From contig NC_068556.1 in the NCBI RefSeq assembly GCF_022201045.2, positions 5,186,001 through 5,250,000 on the forward strand: a stretch of DNA of 64,000 nucleotides. The letters run 5' to 3'. Each line of letters begins with the position of its first letter. The stretch's first letter is position 1. The notes beneath the pieces are model-generated. The model made no database searches. It had not been told where the DNA came from and was given only the letters and a program-made list of their open reading frames with translations. The position numbers were made by a program, and so were the translations under genes. Of the stretch, positions 55,837 to 64,000 are shown in pieces. The DNA is from Citrus sinensis. Taxonomy: Eukaryota > Streptophyta > Magnoliopsida > Sapindales > Rutaceae.

Positions 55837-57907
55837 TGTAACGCCACAAATTCCCATACATATTAAATTATGGAAATTGGGCTTTCATTGAGAATTATGG
55901 GTGGCCTATAACCCTTATTTAGAAAGGGGTACTAATTAAATAGAGGTCATTTATGAGATCATTTTGGAAAATGGCTATTTTTCCTTATTGAATAGGGTTT
56001 CTTAAGATCCCCTATAAATACATACTTTTCCCCCTTCCATAACCCTAAGTTCACAACGTTTATCCTTCTTCTCTGCTGCTCTTTACGCTCCTACCCAAAT
56101 CTTAGGATTCAAACCTTTGTTTAGGAGAGACTCAAAGCGACGGGTAAGTTCACAACGTTTATTCTGAACAGCATGAGTATCTCGAATTTTTAAAGCTATA
56201 TTTTCTGAACGAATTTTCTTATAAAATTTATATTTCTGGAAACTAGACATGTAGGGCTTCTTGATTAAATTTTATTTCATTAAATTCAACTTCGTTTTCA
56301 ATTTTATACGTATTTTGGAAATAGAAACCACTGCACTGGAAATCCACGATTCCAGTATTGTGATCAGATTCACAAGACTATTTGTACCACCAAATGAACT
56401 CAAAAAATTCTGAAAGTTTATATGTATGTTAATATATGTGTCTAGGATTCGTAGTTTTAATTTCATAATTTTCTAATTAGTATTTTATTTTATAAAAATC
56501 ACGGAACCCGTTCTGTTTGGTTTAGATTATGTGAAAACAGTTTCGAATTTGCTGAGAAGTAAATAGTTTTTAAAATGTTTTTGATATCGGATTCTCTTGT
56601 AAATTTTACATGGGGTACTCATGGATGTCCAGAATGGTTCCATAGGATTTTATATCATTCTGAGACTTGGATTAAGAGTTAAAATTCTGAGAATCAGACC
56701 TGTACGGGTATGAATTAGAAAATCAAATTCTTAGAATAAGTTATTGATTGTCATATCTTGTATTTGTTTAAGGTTTTGAAGGTGTTTGAGGCTCTTAGAA
56801 GCTTAGAGGTGTGTTAATCCAAGTTCATTTGTCGAGGTAAGTAACTTCATTCCTAATGTACTGGATATGTAGAAGTATTTTGATATTATTATTATAAGTA
56901 TAAATGTTTTGATACTACTTAAAGGATTACTAATTTTGATAACAAAATTAGCTTTATGTAAATGTTTTCAAACCATTCTTTTTAACAAAGTATTTTATAA
57001 ATGCTTTTTAATATGTAAATGATTTTATGACATGACAACCTTTTATGATGTTATCTTTAAAATGTTATGCAAGCCTATATTATTGATATGAACTTTTATG
57101 AAACTGATACGAATGTTTTGTACCTATGTTTGATTTCAATTATTGATGATTGTATGAGATTCTTAATGTTTTGGCTCATTGTCCATAGTTATTCTGATTC
57201 TGATTCTGATTCTGATCGTAATATACGATATATCTGTCTGGACCAGTACTGGGTTTCTGTTCTGAATGTGCACACGATATTCTGATTCTGTTTCTGGCCG
57301 GGTCACCGGGACTATAGGTGACACTATGTGACATGAGCTAACCTGTTTGTTTTCTGTATACGTATTACATGATTTGATTCGTAAGTAAATATGCTTTTGA
57401 ATATTCTAAATTATTAAGAATTTATCTTATGTTATTGTGATATATCGTTTTATGAAAATTGTGGATTATGATATATGCTTTAAACAAAAGAAGGCTTGCA
57501 ATATTTTTGGTATCGATAGGCCTAGTGTGTTAGGAATGGTTTTACTTACCGAGTTGACGGCTCACCCCTCGTCATTACTTTTTGCAGATTAAGTTTCTTT
57601 TGAGAGGTGCACTTAGCTTTGGAGTTAGTGATTTCCAGTTTCCGTTTGCTATTGAATAAGAGGAGGAATAAACTTGTGTTTCTATTTAGTTACTTTTATT
57701 ATGAACGTGTAATTTGGAGTTTGAGACTTTTGTTATTATTTTTATATGTCCTCGAGAGAGATTATTTAGTATTTGACGTTTGGATTTATGGATTTATTTG
57801 AATAAGAATTGGAGGAATTTCAGTTTGAAACTTATGAGTAAAGATTATGATTTGTGAGTAACCTCCTTCTTCACGTGCTCCGCACGTGTTAGATTTGGGG
57901 TGTTACA
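55837..57907 (+). repeat. Right LTR of the Gypsy element
   Basis: It begins TGTAACGCCACAAATTCCCA immediately after the polypurine tract and ends GGGGTGTTACA at the target duplication. A TATA box (TATAAATA, 56013-56020) lies about 180 bases in, so U3 is short and R/U5 long. Four tandem TTCTGA words lie near 57191-57216. A matching copy at the left end is missing. Confidence 0.85.
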
Positions 57908-60829
57908 TGTTCTGTCATCAGCATCCGAACTAAAACCTGACGACGACAGAAGCACCAGAATTAGAAAGGAACTCTCTTTTGTGAATGGCGATTGGGAACA
58001 GGAGCCTGGGGGAGCACCATTGATGCCATTTGATGACAAAGAGATGCATAGGAGCCCTGCAGGCCCTGACTCTTTCTTAAAATTGGCATCTTTCTGGGTG
58101 GTTGATGTTGATCCAGTTCGCCGAGCCAGAAACACCGTTAGTGTCAGTGGGATAATAAAAATAGACATAACTGAACGCCAGCCATTCAGTTACAGGCCTG
58201 GCTGGGCACCAAAGTTCTGCAAGGATCCAGGGTTCTCTTCCATGACAATTCTTTTTGAAGGGGTTTATATAGAATCAGAGGAGAATGGAGGCGAGCGGCT
58301 GCTTTGCTTGTTAGGTACTTCAATGATGCCTACAACTACAACTAATGAGTTAAATGCTTCACACGAGCTAGTAGCTGCAGATGTATATGGAGATAAACAT
58401 GAAGACGGGCACCAGCCTCCTCTTGTTCAAGATGATCAAATTATGCTTGTTTTGAGGTACAGAAAAACCTTCAGTTTGATGAGTGGAAATATCAGTGGAG
58501 AAATGAAAAGCTTGCATGAAAGATCAGACTTAAAGTATTTTGATAGAGTCCATTTATCTTCTCACTTGGATCACCACTCAAAGTATCAGTTTGGGGCTGA
58601 AGAACTTGTGCCGAAAGCTTGCAGCCCATATCCGTATCAAGACAGCCTGGTGGATGAGGAAGTTTTTTGGTTTAAAGATGATAATATCTGTAATACTCTT
58701 CGGCGTTTGGTGTCTAATGGGATGTTTGATATTGTACACAGCTAGACATCTGTTGGCTCAAATGATGATGCAAATAGGTTTGGCCCTTTTGTTCTCAGCG
58801 GAATGTCCAAGGACAACAGTGGTGGATCTAACAACTTCAGACTTTATGTTCAGAACTTGCACGTGATCCAGGAATTGATGAAAACAACATCGAAACTGCA
58901 AGAGTTTTCGCCTTGTTCAGACTAATTCATTCCTGGGAAGATGGATACACATCAGCGAGTCGAACAGGTCTTTCTGGTCTTACTCTTTCTGCAGAAGGGA
59001 TGTGGAGATCTTCGGAAGGACAGCTCTGTATGATCGGCTGTCTTGGAATTGTTGGTACAACTTCAGAGAGATGTAATTCACGGATCTGCTTGTACTTCCC
59101 TCTTACTTTCACCATTACTCAGAGAACTGCAGTCTTTGGGGCCATCACCAGCCTTAATGATAAAGATTCACGCACTCGTTTGTGGTTTGAGATGGTAAAA
59201 CGTCCTGACCTTATAATAGAAGGCCGTTATAAGTGGAACCCGGAGTTAAAATGGTCTTACAAGTACTCGAAGATTATTCAAGCAAAGGCTTTTCAAACAA
59301 GAAGTAAACCATCCGTCCTGGCAAAGTTATTCCTTCAGTATCCATACCCCTATGATGGTAGCATTTCCAGTCTTTCTTTTCTAGCAGATGAGACCTCTCT
59401 CTTTACATCTGCTGTCCCATGTGCTTTTCCCAAGGCCCATGGGCAAAGGAGTAGTGTGACATTACGGGTACTCTCTTCGGGCCCACTTTTTGGACGCTAC
59501 AGTCTTCAAAGAAGTGCGAGCTACCAGGTGGTTGAGCAATCATCTGATTTTAGTGCCGAAATGATTGAGGCCTCGGGGCATCTTAGCATTACAGGTGAAC
59601 ACTTCAACAACATTTCACTGTCCTTTGAGGGTATATATGATTCAACTGTTGGCAAGATGTATCTGGTTGCCTGTAGAGATGTTCGAAATATTCAAAAGAA
59701 CTTCAAAGAGGAAGTGAACCTTGAACGTGGAATGGATTGCCAGTTTGAAGTCAAGGTAGAGTACCCTCCCAAGGATACACGGTGGCTGAAAAATCCAGAT
59801 ATTAGAATCTCTGTCTGCAGCAAAAGGAGCAAGGATGATCCCCTCTATTTTGAACCAGTCAACCTCAAGAGTGATCCAATTTATTACAGCCAGCAGGACG
59901 CAGATGTGATTTTGAGGAAAACTTTTGAGGAGATACTTATGCTCACAATGGCTTCTGTTTGCACTCGAAGACAGTTGCATTATATCAATAATGTTGCTGA
60001 TCCTATTGCTTATATATCTAGAGCTATGATTTACATCCCGGCTGTAGATTACATCAGTCCGTTGATCAGCACTGGAGAAATTTTCTTCAAATGGAAGGTC
60101 TTTGAATCTAATGGCTCAAAATATGATTTCCGGAGATATGAGAGGTTCCGGGTACTCGGCTACATAATCAAAGTTCTTTCCCTGTATACACTTCTGCTTA
60201 CGTTCAGTCTTGGTAAGAAAGTTTCCGAATCTCATACTAGAGAAATAGCTCAGGGTCAAAAGCAACAGAGGCGATTACCAAATGAGAAGAGAATTATTCT
60301 TATTACTTCTGCAATTCTCGTCATTGGGTTTCTTGTTACACAAGTTATCCGTGGAATGATTGCTGTTGAAACGATGTCGCTGCCTGACGAGTTCGTACAT
60401 GAAAGAAGCAGGATACTCGAATGGCTGAAAGAGATAGATGGTTATCTTCTTCTGGTTCCAGATTTATTTTTACTTCCTCAGGTTGTTGCTAACACCTTCT
60501 GGCGGAATAGAGGCAAACCTCTAAGGAAATTATACTACATAGGCTTGACGAGTTTCAGGGTCGTATTGCATGTTTATGACTACATCAGAGATCCAGTGCC
60601 TGATTGCAGCTTTGGTGTCTATTTGCATTATCCATACTCAAACTTGGATTTGTATTCCAAGCTTGGTAACATTGTCGTAGCAGTTATTGTAATTATACTT
60701 GCCTTGATTGTGTACAAGCAGCAGAAAAGCAACCATCGTGAATTAAACCGGGAAGTAAGGGTAGAAGAAGAGCACAAGCACAAGGAAGCTGCCATCAAGC
60801 CTGAAGTGTATGAGAGTTTACTATCTTAA

Positions 60830-61542
60830 ATATATTTTCACCTTTGAACGAACCCTTGTCCATGATTGTATGAAATGTCATTGTTTGTTTGAATTAAAAA
60901 AAAAAAAACTGTCAGTTGACATTTCTGTGATTGCATCATGTTGTAAAATATAATTTTTCAAAAATGATTACAGACTGTATGCGTTTGCCGGGAGTCGAAC
61001 CCGGGTCTATTGCTTGGAAGGCAATTATCCTAACCGTTGGACTACAAACGCTGCTGATTTGTTTTTGAGAATTTATAAAATATATTGAGTTATCATCTCC
61101 CCCCAGATCACCTTCTCGTCGATGGGGTTGCTGCCTTATTTGAGTTACAATTTGCAGAGAATTTCTTTTGGTGGAGGTGGTATGCTTTCAGTTTCAATGT
61201 TTCATATACCCTATTTTATGGAGCTTGTATGGAAATGCCATGCTGATAAAACTTTAAAATGGATTTTTTTTTTAAAACCTACTAGGGACGTCCACGCGCT
61301 AACACCAACTTTAGTGGACGGCTCAGATGCATTTGGTAAAAATCAAATCCCGGTTGGGCGGTGGCAGTTGTACAAATCATTTAAAATAATTTTACCCGTT
61401 AACCGTTGATGTTACCGCCAAAAGAGGAAAAGAGAAAAATCCGTTAAAATTAAATTACGAAAATGCCCTTCCCGCTTTATGCGGCTGATTTTGCTTGGCC
61501 ATTTTATCTTGCTCTCTTCTGGTTTGTTGCAGAACGGCATCC
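60830..61542. other. Spacer containing tRNA-Gly gene
   Basis: It holds the 3' flank of DUF2921 copy 3, the tRNA-Gly gene (60980-61051, minus) and the promoter side of the CRR21-like gene. The short frame at 61122-61409 has no support. Confidence 0.5.
60980..61051 (-). tRNA. tRNA-Gly (anticodon UCC)
   Basis: The minus strand reads GCGTTTGTAGTCCAACGGTT as 5' end, an anticodon stem-loop ATTGC-CTTCCAA-GCAAT with anticodon TCC, and the T-arm GGGTTCGACTCCC. The acceptor pairs GCGTTTG with CAAACGC and has discriminator base A. Box A (TAGTCCAACGG) and box B (GGTTCGACTCC) are intact. No intron is present, and CCA is not encoded, as usual for eukaryotic nuclear tRNA genes. Confidence 0.95.
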
Positions 61543-64000
61543 ATGGCTTCTTTTACTTTTACCACCCCACCTAACCCAAAATTCTCTCATACGAAACCCC
61601 AAAAGCCTCTCAAACTATCGCAAACTCATCTCACAAAACTCCGTGAAAGTGACAACAGTTATGAATCTTTGTACAAATCTTACTTTCACCAAATATCCTC
61701 TCTATCTAAAGAAAAACAAATTCGAGAAGCTGTTGATTTGCTCACCGAAATGAAGTGTCGAAATTTCCAAATTGGACCCGAAATCTACGGTGAACTCCTC
61801 CAGGGGTGTGTATACAAGCGGGATATGTACACCGGTCAGCAAATTCATGCTAGAATTCTCAAAAATGGTGATTTCTTTGCAAGAAATGAGTACGTTGAGA
61901 CTAAATTGGTTGTTTTCTATGCAAAATGTGATGCTTTGGATGTTGCTAGTCGTCTGTTTTGCAGATTAAGAGTAAAGAATGTGTTCTCATGGGCTGCTAT
62001 TATTGGATTAAATTGTAGGGTAGGACTTAGTGAAAAGGCTTTGATTGGTTTTGTTGAAATGAAAGAGGATGGGGTTTCACCAGATAATTTTGTTTTGCCC
62101 AATGTGTTAAAGGCTTGTGGTGCTTTGGGGTGGGTTGGATTTGGGAGAGCGGTTCATGGATATGTGTTGAAAGTGGGTTTTGATGGGTGTGTCTTTGTTG
62201 CAAGTAGTTTGATAGATATGTATGGCAAATGTGGGGATTTGGAAGAGGCAAGGAAGGTTTTTGATGGTATGATTGCGAGGAATGTGGTTGCTTGGAATTC
62301 AATGATTGTGGGTTACGTCCAAAATGGGTTGAATGAGGAAGCAATCAGGGTGTTTTACGAGATGACACTGGAAGGTGTTGAGCCTACTCGAGTTTCTGTA
62401 ACAAGTCTTTTATCGGCTTCAGCCAATTTAGATGCACTTGACGAGGGTAAGCAGGCACATGCTGTTGCAGTTATAAATGGTATGGAATTAGATAACGTTT
62501 TAGGTAGTTCTATCATAAACTTTTATTCCAAGGTTGGTTTGCTCGAGGATGCTGAGGTAGTTTTTAGTAGAATGGTTGAGAGAGATATAGTGACATGGAA
62601 TCTGCTCATTGCCAGTTATGTGCAAAGTGGACAGGTTGAGAAGGCACTCAATTCATGTCGTCTTATGAGATCTGAATATCTGAGATTCGACTGTGTGACT
62701 TTAGCATCCATATTGGCAGCAGCAGCTGATACAAGAAATATAAAACTTGGTAAAGAGGGGCACTGTTATTGTATTAGAAACAACTTTCAGTCTGATGTGG
62801 TTGTTGCAAGTAGCATTGTAGATATGTATGCCAAATGTGAGAGAATTGACAATGCAAAACAGGTTTTTAACTCCATCATACTTAGAGATGTAGTGTTGTG
62901 GAATACGCTATTGGCAGCTTATGCAGACTTGGGGCGTAGTGGTGAGGCCTCGAGATTGTTCTATCAGATGCAGTTAGAGGGCATATCACCAAATATAATA
63001 TCATGGAATTCTGTGATTTTGGGATTCCTTAGAAATGGCCAGATGAATGAGGCTAAGGATATGTTCTTGCAAATGCAGTCTCTTGGTGTCCAACCAAACT
63101 TAATCACTTGGACAACTCTTATTTCTGGGCTGACTCAGAACAGTTGTGGAAATGAGGCAATTCTGTTTTTCCAGGAAATGCTAGAAACTGGGATTAAACC
63201 CAGTACCACTACCATCACTTGTGCACTCTCAGCTTGCACCGATGTAGCATCTTTACGGAATGGAAGGGCCATTCATGGGTATCTCATTAGGCATGATCTT
63301 TGCTTGCTGACTCCAATTGTTACTTCTCTAGTGGACATGTATGCTAAATGTGGAAACATACATCAAGCAAAGAGGGTGTTTGATATTAGCCCAAGTAAGG
63401 AATTGCCTGTTTATAATGCAATGATATCTGGTTATGCAATGCATGGTCTAGCCGTAGAAGCTCTGGCATTATTTAAGAATTTGCAGCAGAAAGGTATAGA
63501 CCCAGATAGCATAACCTTTACTAATATCTTGAATGCATGCAGCCATGCTGGGCTGGTAAATGAAGGTTTGGAGCTTTTTGTTGGCATGTTCTCTGATCAC
63601 CAGGTCAAGCCAAGTATGGAGCATTTTGGATGTGTGGTTAATCTTCTTTCTCGGTGTGGTAACCTGGATGAAGCATTAAGGGTCATTCTCACAATGCCAT
63701 GTGATCCAGATGCACATATAATAGGATCACTGCTTAGCACTTGTGTTAAAAGCAATGAGACTGAGCTAGCAGAATACATATCTGAACATCTATTACAATT
63801 GGAACCAGATAATCCAGGAAACTATGTGGCACTGTCAAACGCATATGCAGCATCTGGAAGGTGGAATGAGGTTTCACAAGTGAGAGACATAATGAAAGAA
63901 AAGGGCTTGAGGAAGAATCCTGGATGCAGCTGGATTCAAATTGGAGAAGAACTTCATGTATTTGTTGCCTGCGATAGATCACATCCAAAAACAGAGGAAA
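61543..64000 (+). CDS. CRR21: CRR21-like PPR RNA-editing factor, right-truncated by window
   Basis: A frame open from ATG 61543 to the window edge gives 819 codons with no stop. It encodes a PLS-class pentatricopeptide-repeat protein. The first residues (MASFTFTTPPNPKF) are Ser/Thr-rich, as in plastid transit peptides. About twenty repeats follow (for example GRAVHGYVLKVGFD, VFVASSLIDMYGKCGDLEEA and NVVAWNSMIVGYVQNG), and an E/E+ type C-terminal domain is reached (KGLRKNPGCSWIQI, then ELHVFVACDRSHP). The segment IGPEIYGELLQGCVYKRDMY and the overall order match Arabidopsis CRR21 (At5g55740), which edits the plastid ndhD transcript; the family member is about 830 residues, so only some 10-20 residues lie outside the window. 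A DYW domain is not expected. Assignment as orthologue is by remembered similarity. Confidence 0.9.
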   Translation, partial: MASFTFTTPPNPKFSHTKPQKPLKLSQTHLTKLRESDNSYESLYKSYFHQISSLSKEKQIREAVDLLTEMKCRNFQIGPEIYGELLQGCVYKRDMYTGQQIHARILKNGDFFARNEYVETKLVVFYAKCDALDVASRLFCRLRVKNVFSWAAIIGLNCRVGLSEKALIGFVEMKEDGVSPDNFVLPNVLKACGALGWVGFGRAVHGYVLKVGFDGCVFVASSLIDMYGKCGDLEEARKVFDGMIARNVVAWNSMIVGYVQNGLNEEAIRVFYEMTLEGVEPTRVSVTSLLSASANLDALDEGKQAHAVAVINGMELDNVLGSSIINFYSKVGLLEDAEVVFSRMVERDIVTWNLLIASYVQSGQVEKALNSCRLMRSEYLRFDCVTLASILAAAADTRNIKLGKEGHCYCIRNNFQSDVVVASSIVDMYAKCERIDNAKQVFNSIILRDVVLWNTLLAAYADLGRSGEASRLFYQMQLEGISPNIISWNSVILGFLRNGQMNEAKDMFLQMQSLGVQPNLITWTTLISGLTQNSCGNEAILFFQEMLETGIKPSTTTITCALSACTDVASLRNGRAIHGYLIRHDLCLLTPIVTSLVDMYAKCGNIHQAKRVFDISPSKELPVYNAMISGYAMHGLAVEALALFKNLQQKGIDPDSITFTNILNACSHAGLVNEGLELFVGMFSDHQVKPSMEHFGCVVNLLSRCGNLDEALRVILTMPCDPDAHIIGSLLSTCVKSNETELAEYISEHLLQLEPDNPGNYVALSNAYAASGRWNEVSQVRDIMKEKGLRKNPGCSWIQIGEELHVFVACDRSHPKTEE

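Larger units (their letters stand above)
50206..57907 (+). mobile_element. Ty3/Gypsy chromovirus (Tekay/Del-like) with unlike LTRs
   Basis: The element starts TGTAACACCC and ends GGGTGTTACA. It is flanked by TGTTC at 50201-50205 and 57908-57912, a perfect 5-bp duplication confirmed by the uninterrupted paralogue. A primer-binding site TGGTATCAGAG (50397-50407, initiator tRNA-Met type) follows a short left terminal segment. Gag-protease-RT-RNase H-integrase-chromodomain order places it in Ty3/Gypsy chromoviruses. A polypurine tract AGGAGGGGAG (55823-55832) precedes a 2.07-kb right LTR. The left LTR is only about 190 bases and does not resemble the right one. Confidence 0.92.
50037..60829 (+). 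pseudogene. DUF2921-family gene (copy 3) split by a Gypsy element
   Basis: The 5' part (50037-50205) encodes MGTLPLMLPLRSSCIVWLLV to AEIQEKCGPVL. A 7.7-kb retrotransposon sits in the coding sequence, and the gene resumes at 57908 with SSASELKPDD. Close similarity to the intact copy continues, but two further lesions exist. The tryptophan codon after FDIVHS has become TAG (about 58743-58745), and one base has been lost near 58865, shifting the frame. From 58913 the frame is open for 638 codons to the stop at 60827-60829, including all C-terminal membrane segments. Damage is light compared with copy 1, so inactivation is probably recent. The intact gene preserves the empty target site at 45645-45649. 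Confidence 0.92.

Overview
The window is nuclear DNA from a flowering plant, most likely a woody eudicot. The coding evidence is spliced GT-AG genes, an F-box gene, a GRAS/DELLA gene, a GARP transcription factor, PPR genes and a cytosolic-type tRNA-Gly. The wide AT-rich spacers are full of transposon debris. The gene style recalls Citrus, but that is an impression and cannot be proved from the sequence alone.

Layout, left to right. 1-3184: a foldback Mutator-type MITE (127-649, 9-bp target duplication), an LTR remnant, and a decayed PPR gene on the minus strand (1494-2410). 3185-4363: an intact F-box gene. 4364-13057: a long AT-rich spacer with a probable solo LTR (6202-7524) and the DELLA promoter. 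13058-14653: an intronless DELLA-type GRAS gene whose N-terminal DELLA motif reads DGLLA. 15684-16771: a Pack-MULE carrying a piece of the splicing-factor gene SPF45/DRT111 next to a striking array of perfect palindromes. 20072-23654: a nine-exon RRM/RD-rich/coiled-coil RNA-binding protein. 26455-28634 (minus): a four-exon HHO/NIGT1-type GARP repressor. 31717-38275: three more MULE-type elements, one with a broken exon resembling Mediator subunit MED19, and a LINE RNase H remnant.

39959-60829 is a tandem array of three DUF2921-family membrane-protein genes. The middle copy (45475-48561) is intact. The left copy is a pseudogene with a nonsense codon, frameshifts, a MITE and an LTR fragment inserted in its coding sequence. 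The right copy is split by a 7.7-kb Ty3/Gypsy chromovirus (50206-57907) with a perfect TGTTC target duplication, and also has a stop and a frameshift. The Gypsy element has two unlike LTRs, an unexplained 158-codon ORF before gag, and two nonsense codons in its polyprotein. The window closes with a tRNA-Gly(UCC) gene (minus) and a nearly complete CRR21-like PPR editing-factor gene running off the right edge.

No operon-like or defence-system organisation is present. The genes are independent plant units: gibberellin signalling (DELLA), nitrate/phosphate-type transcription control (HHO), RNA processing (RRM), ubiquitin targeting (F-box) and chloroplast RNA editing (CRR21). The most unusual material is mobile: at least five MULE-type elements with 9-bp duplications, two with host gene fragments, the palindrome array, and the mismatched-LTR Gypsy element.
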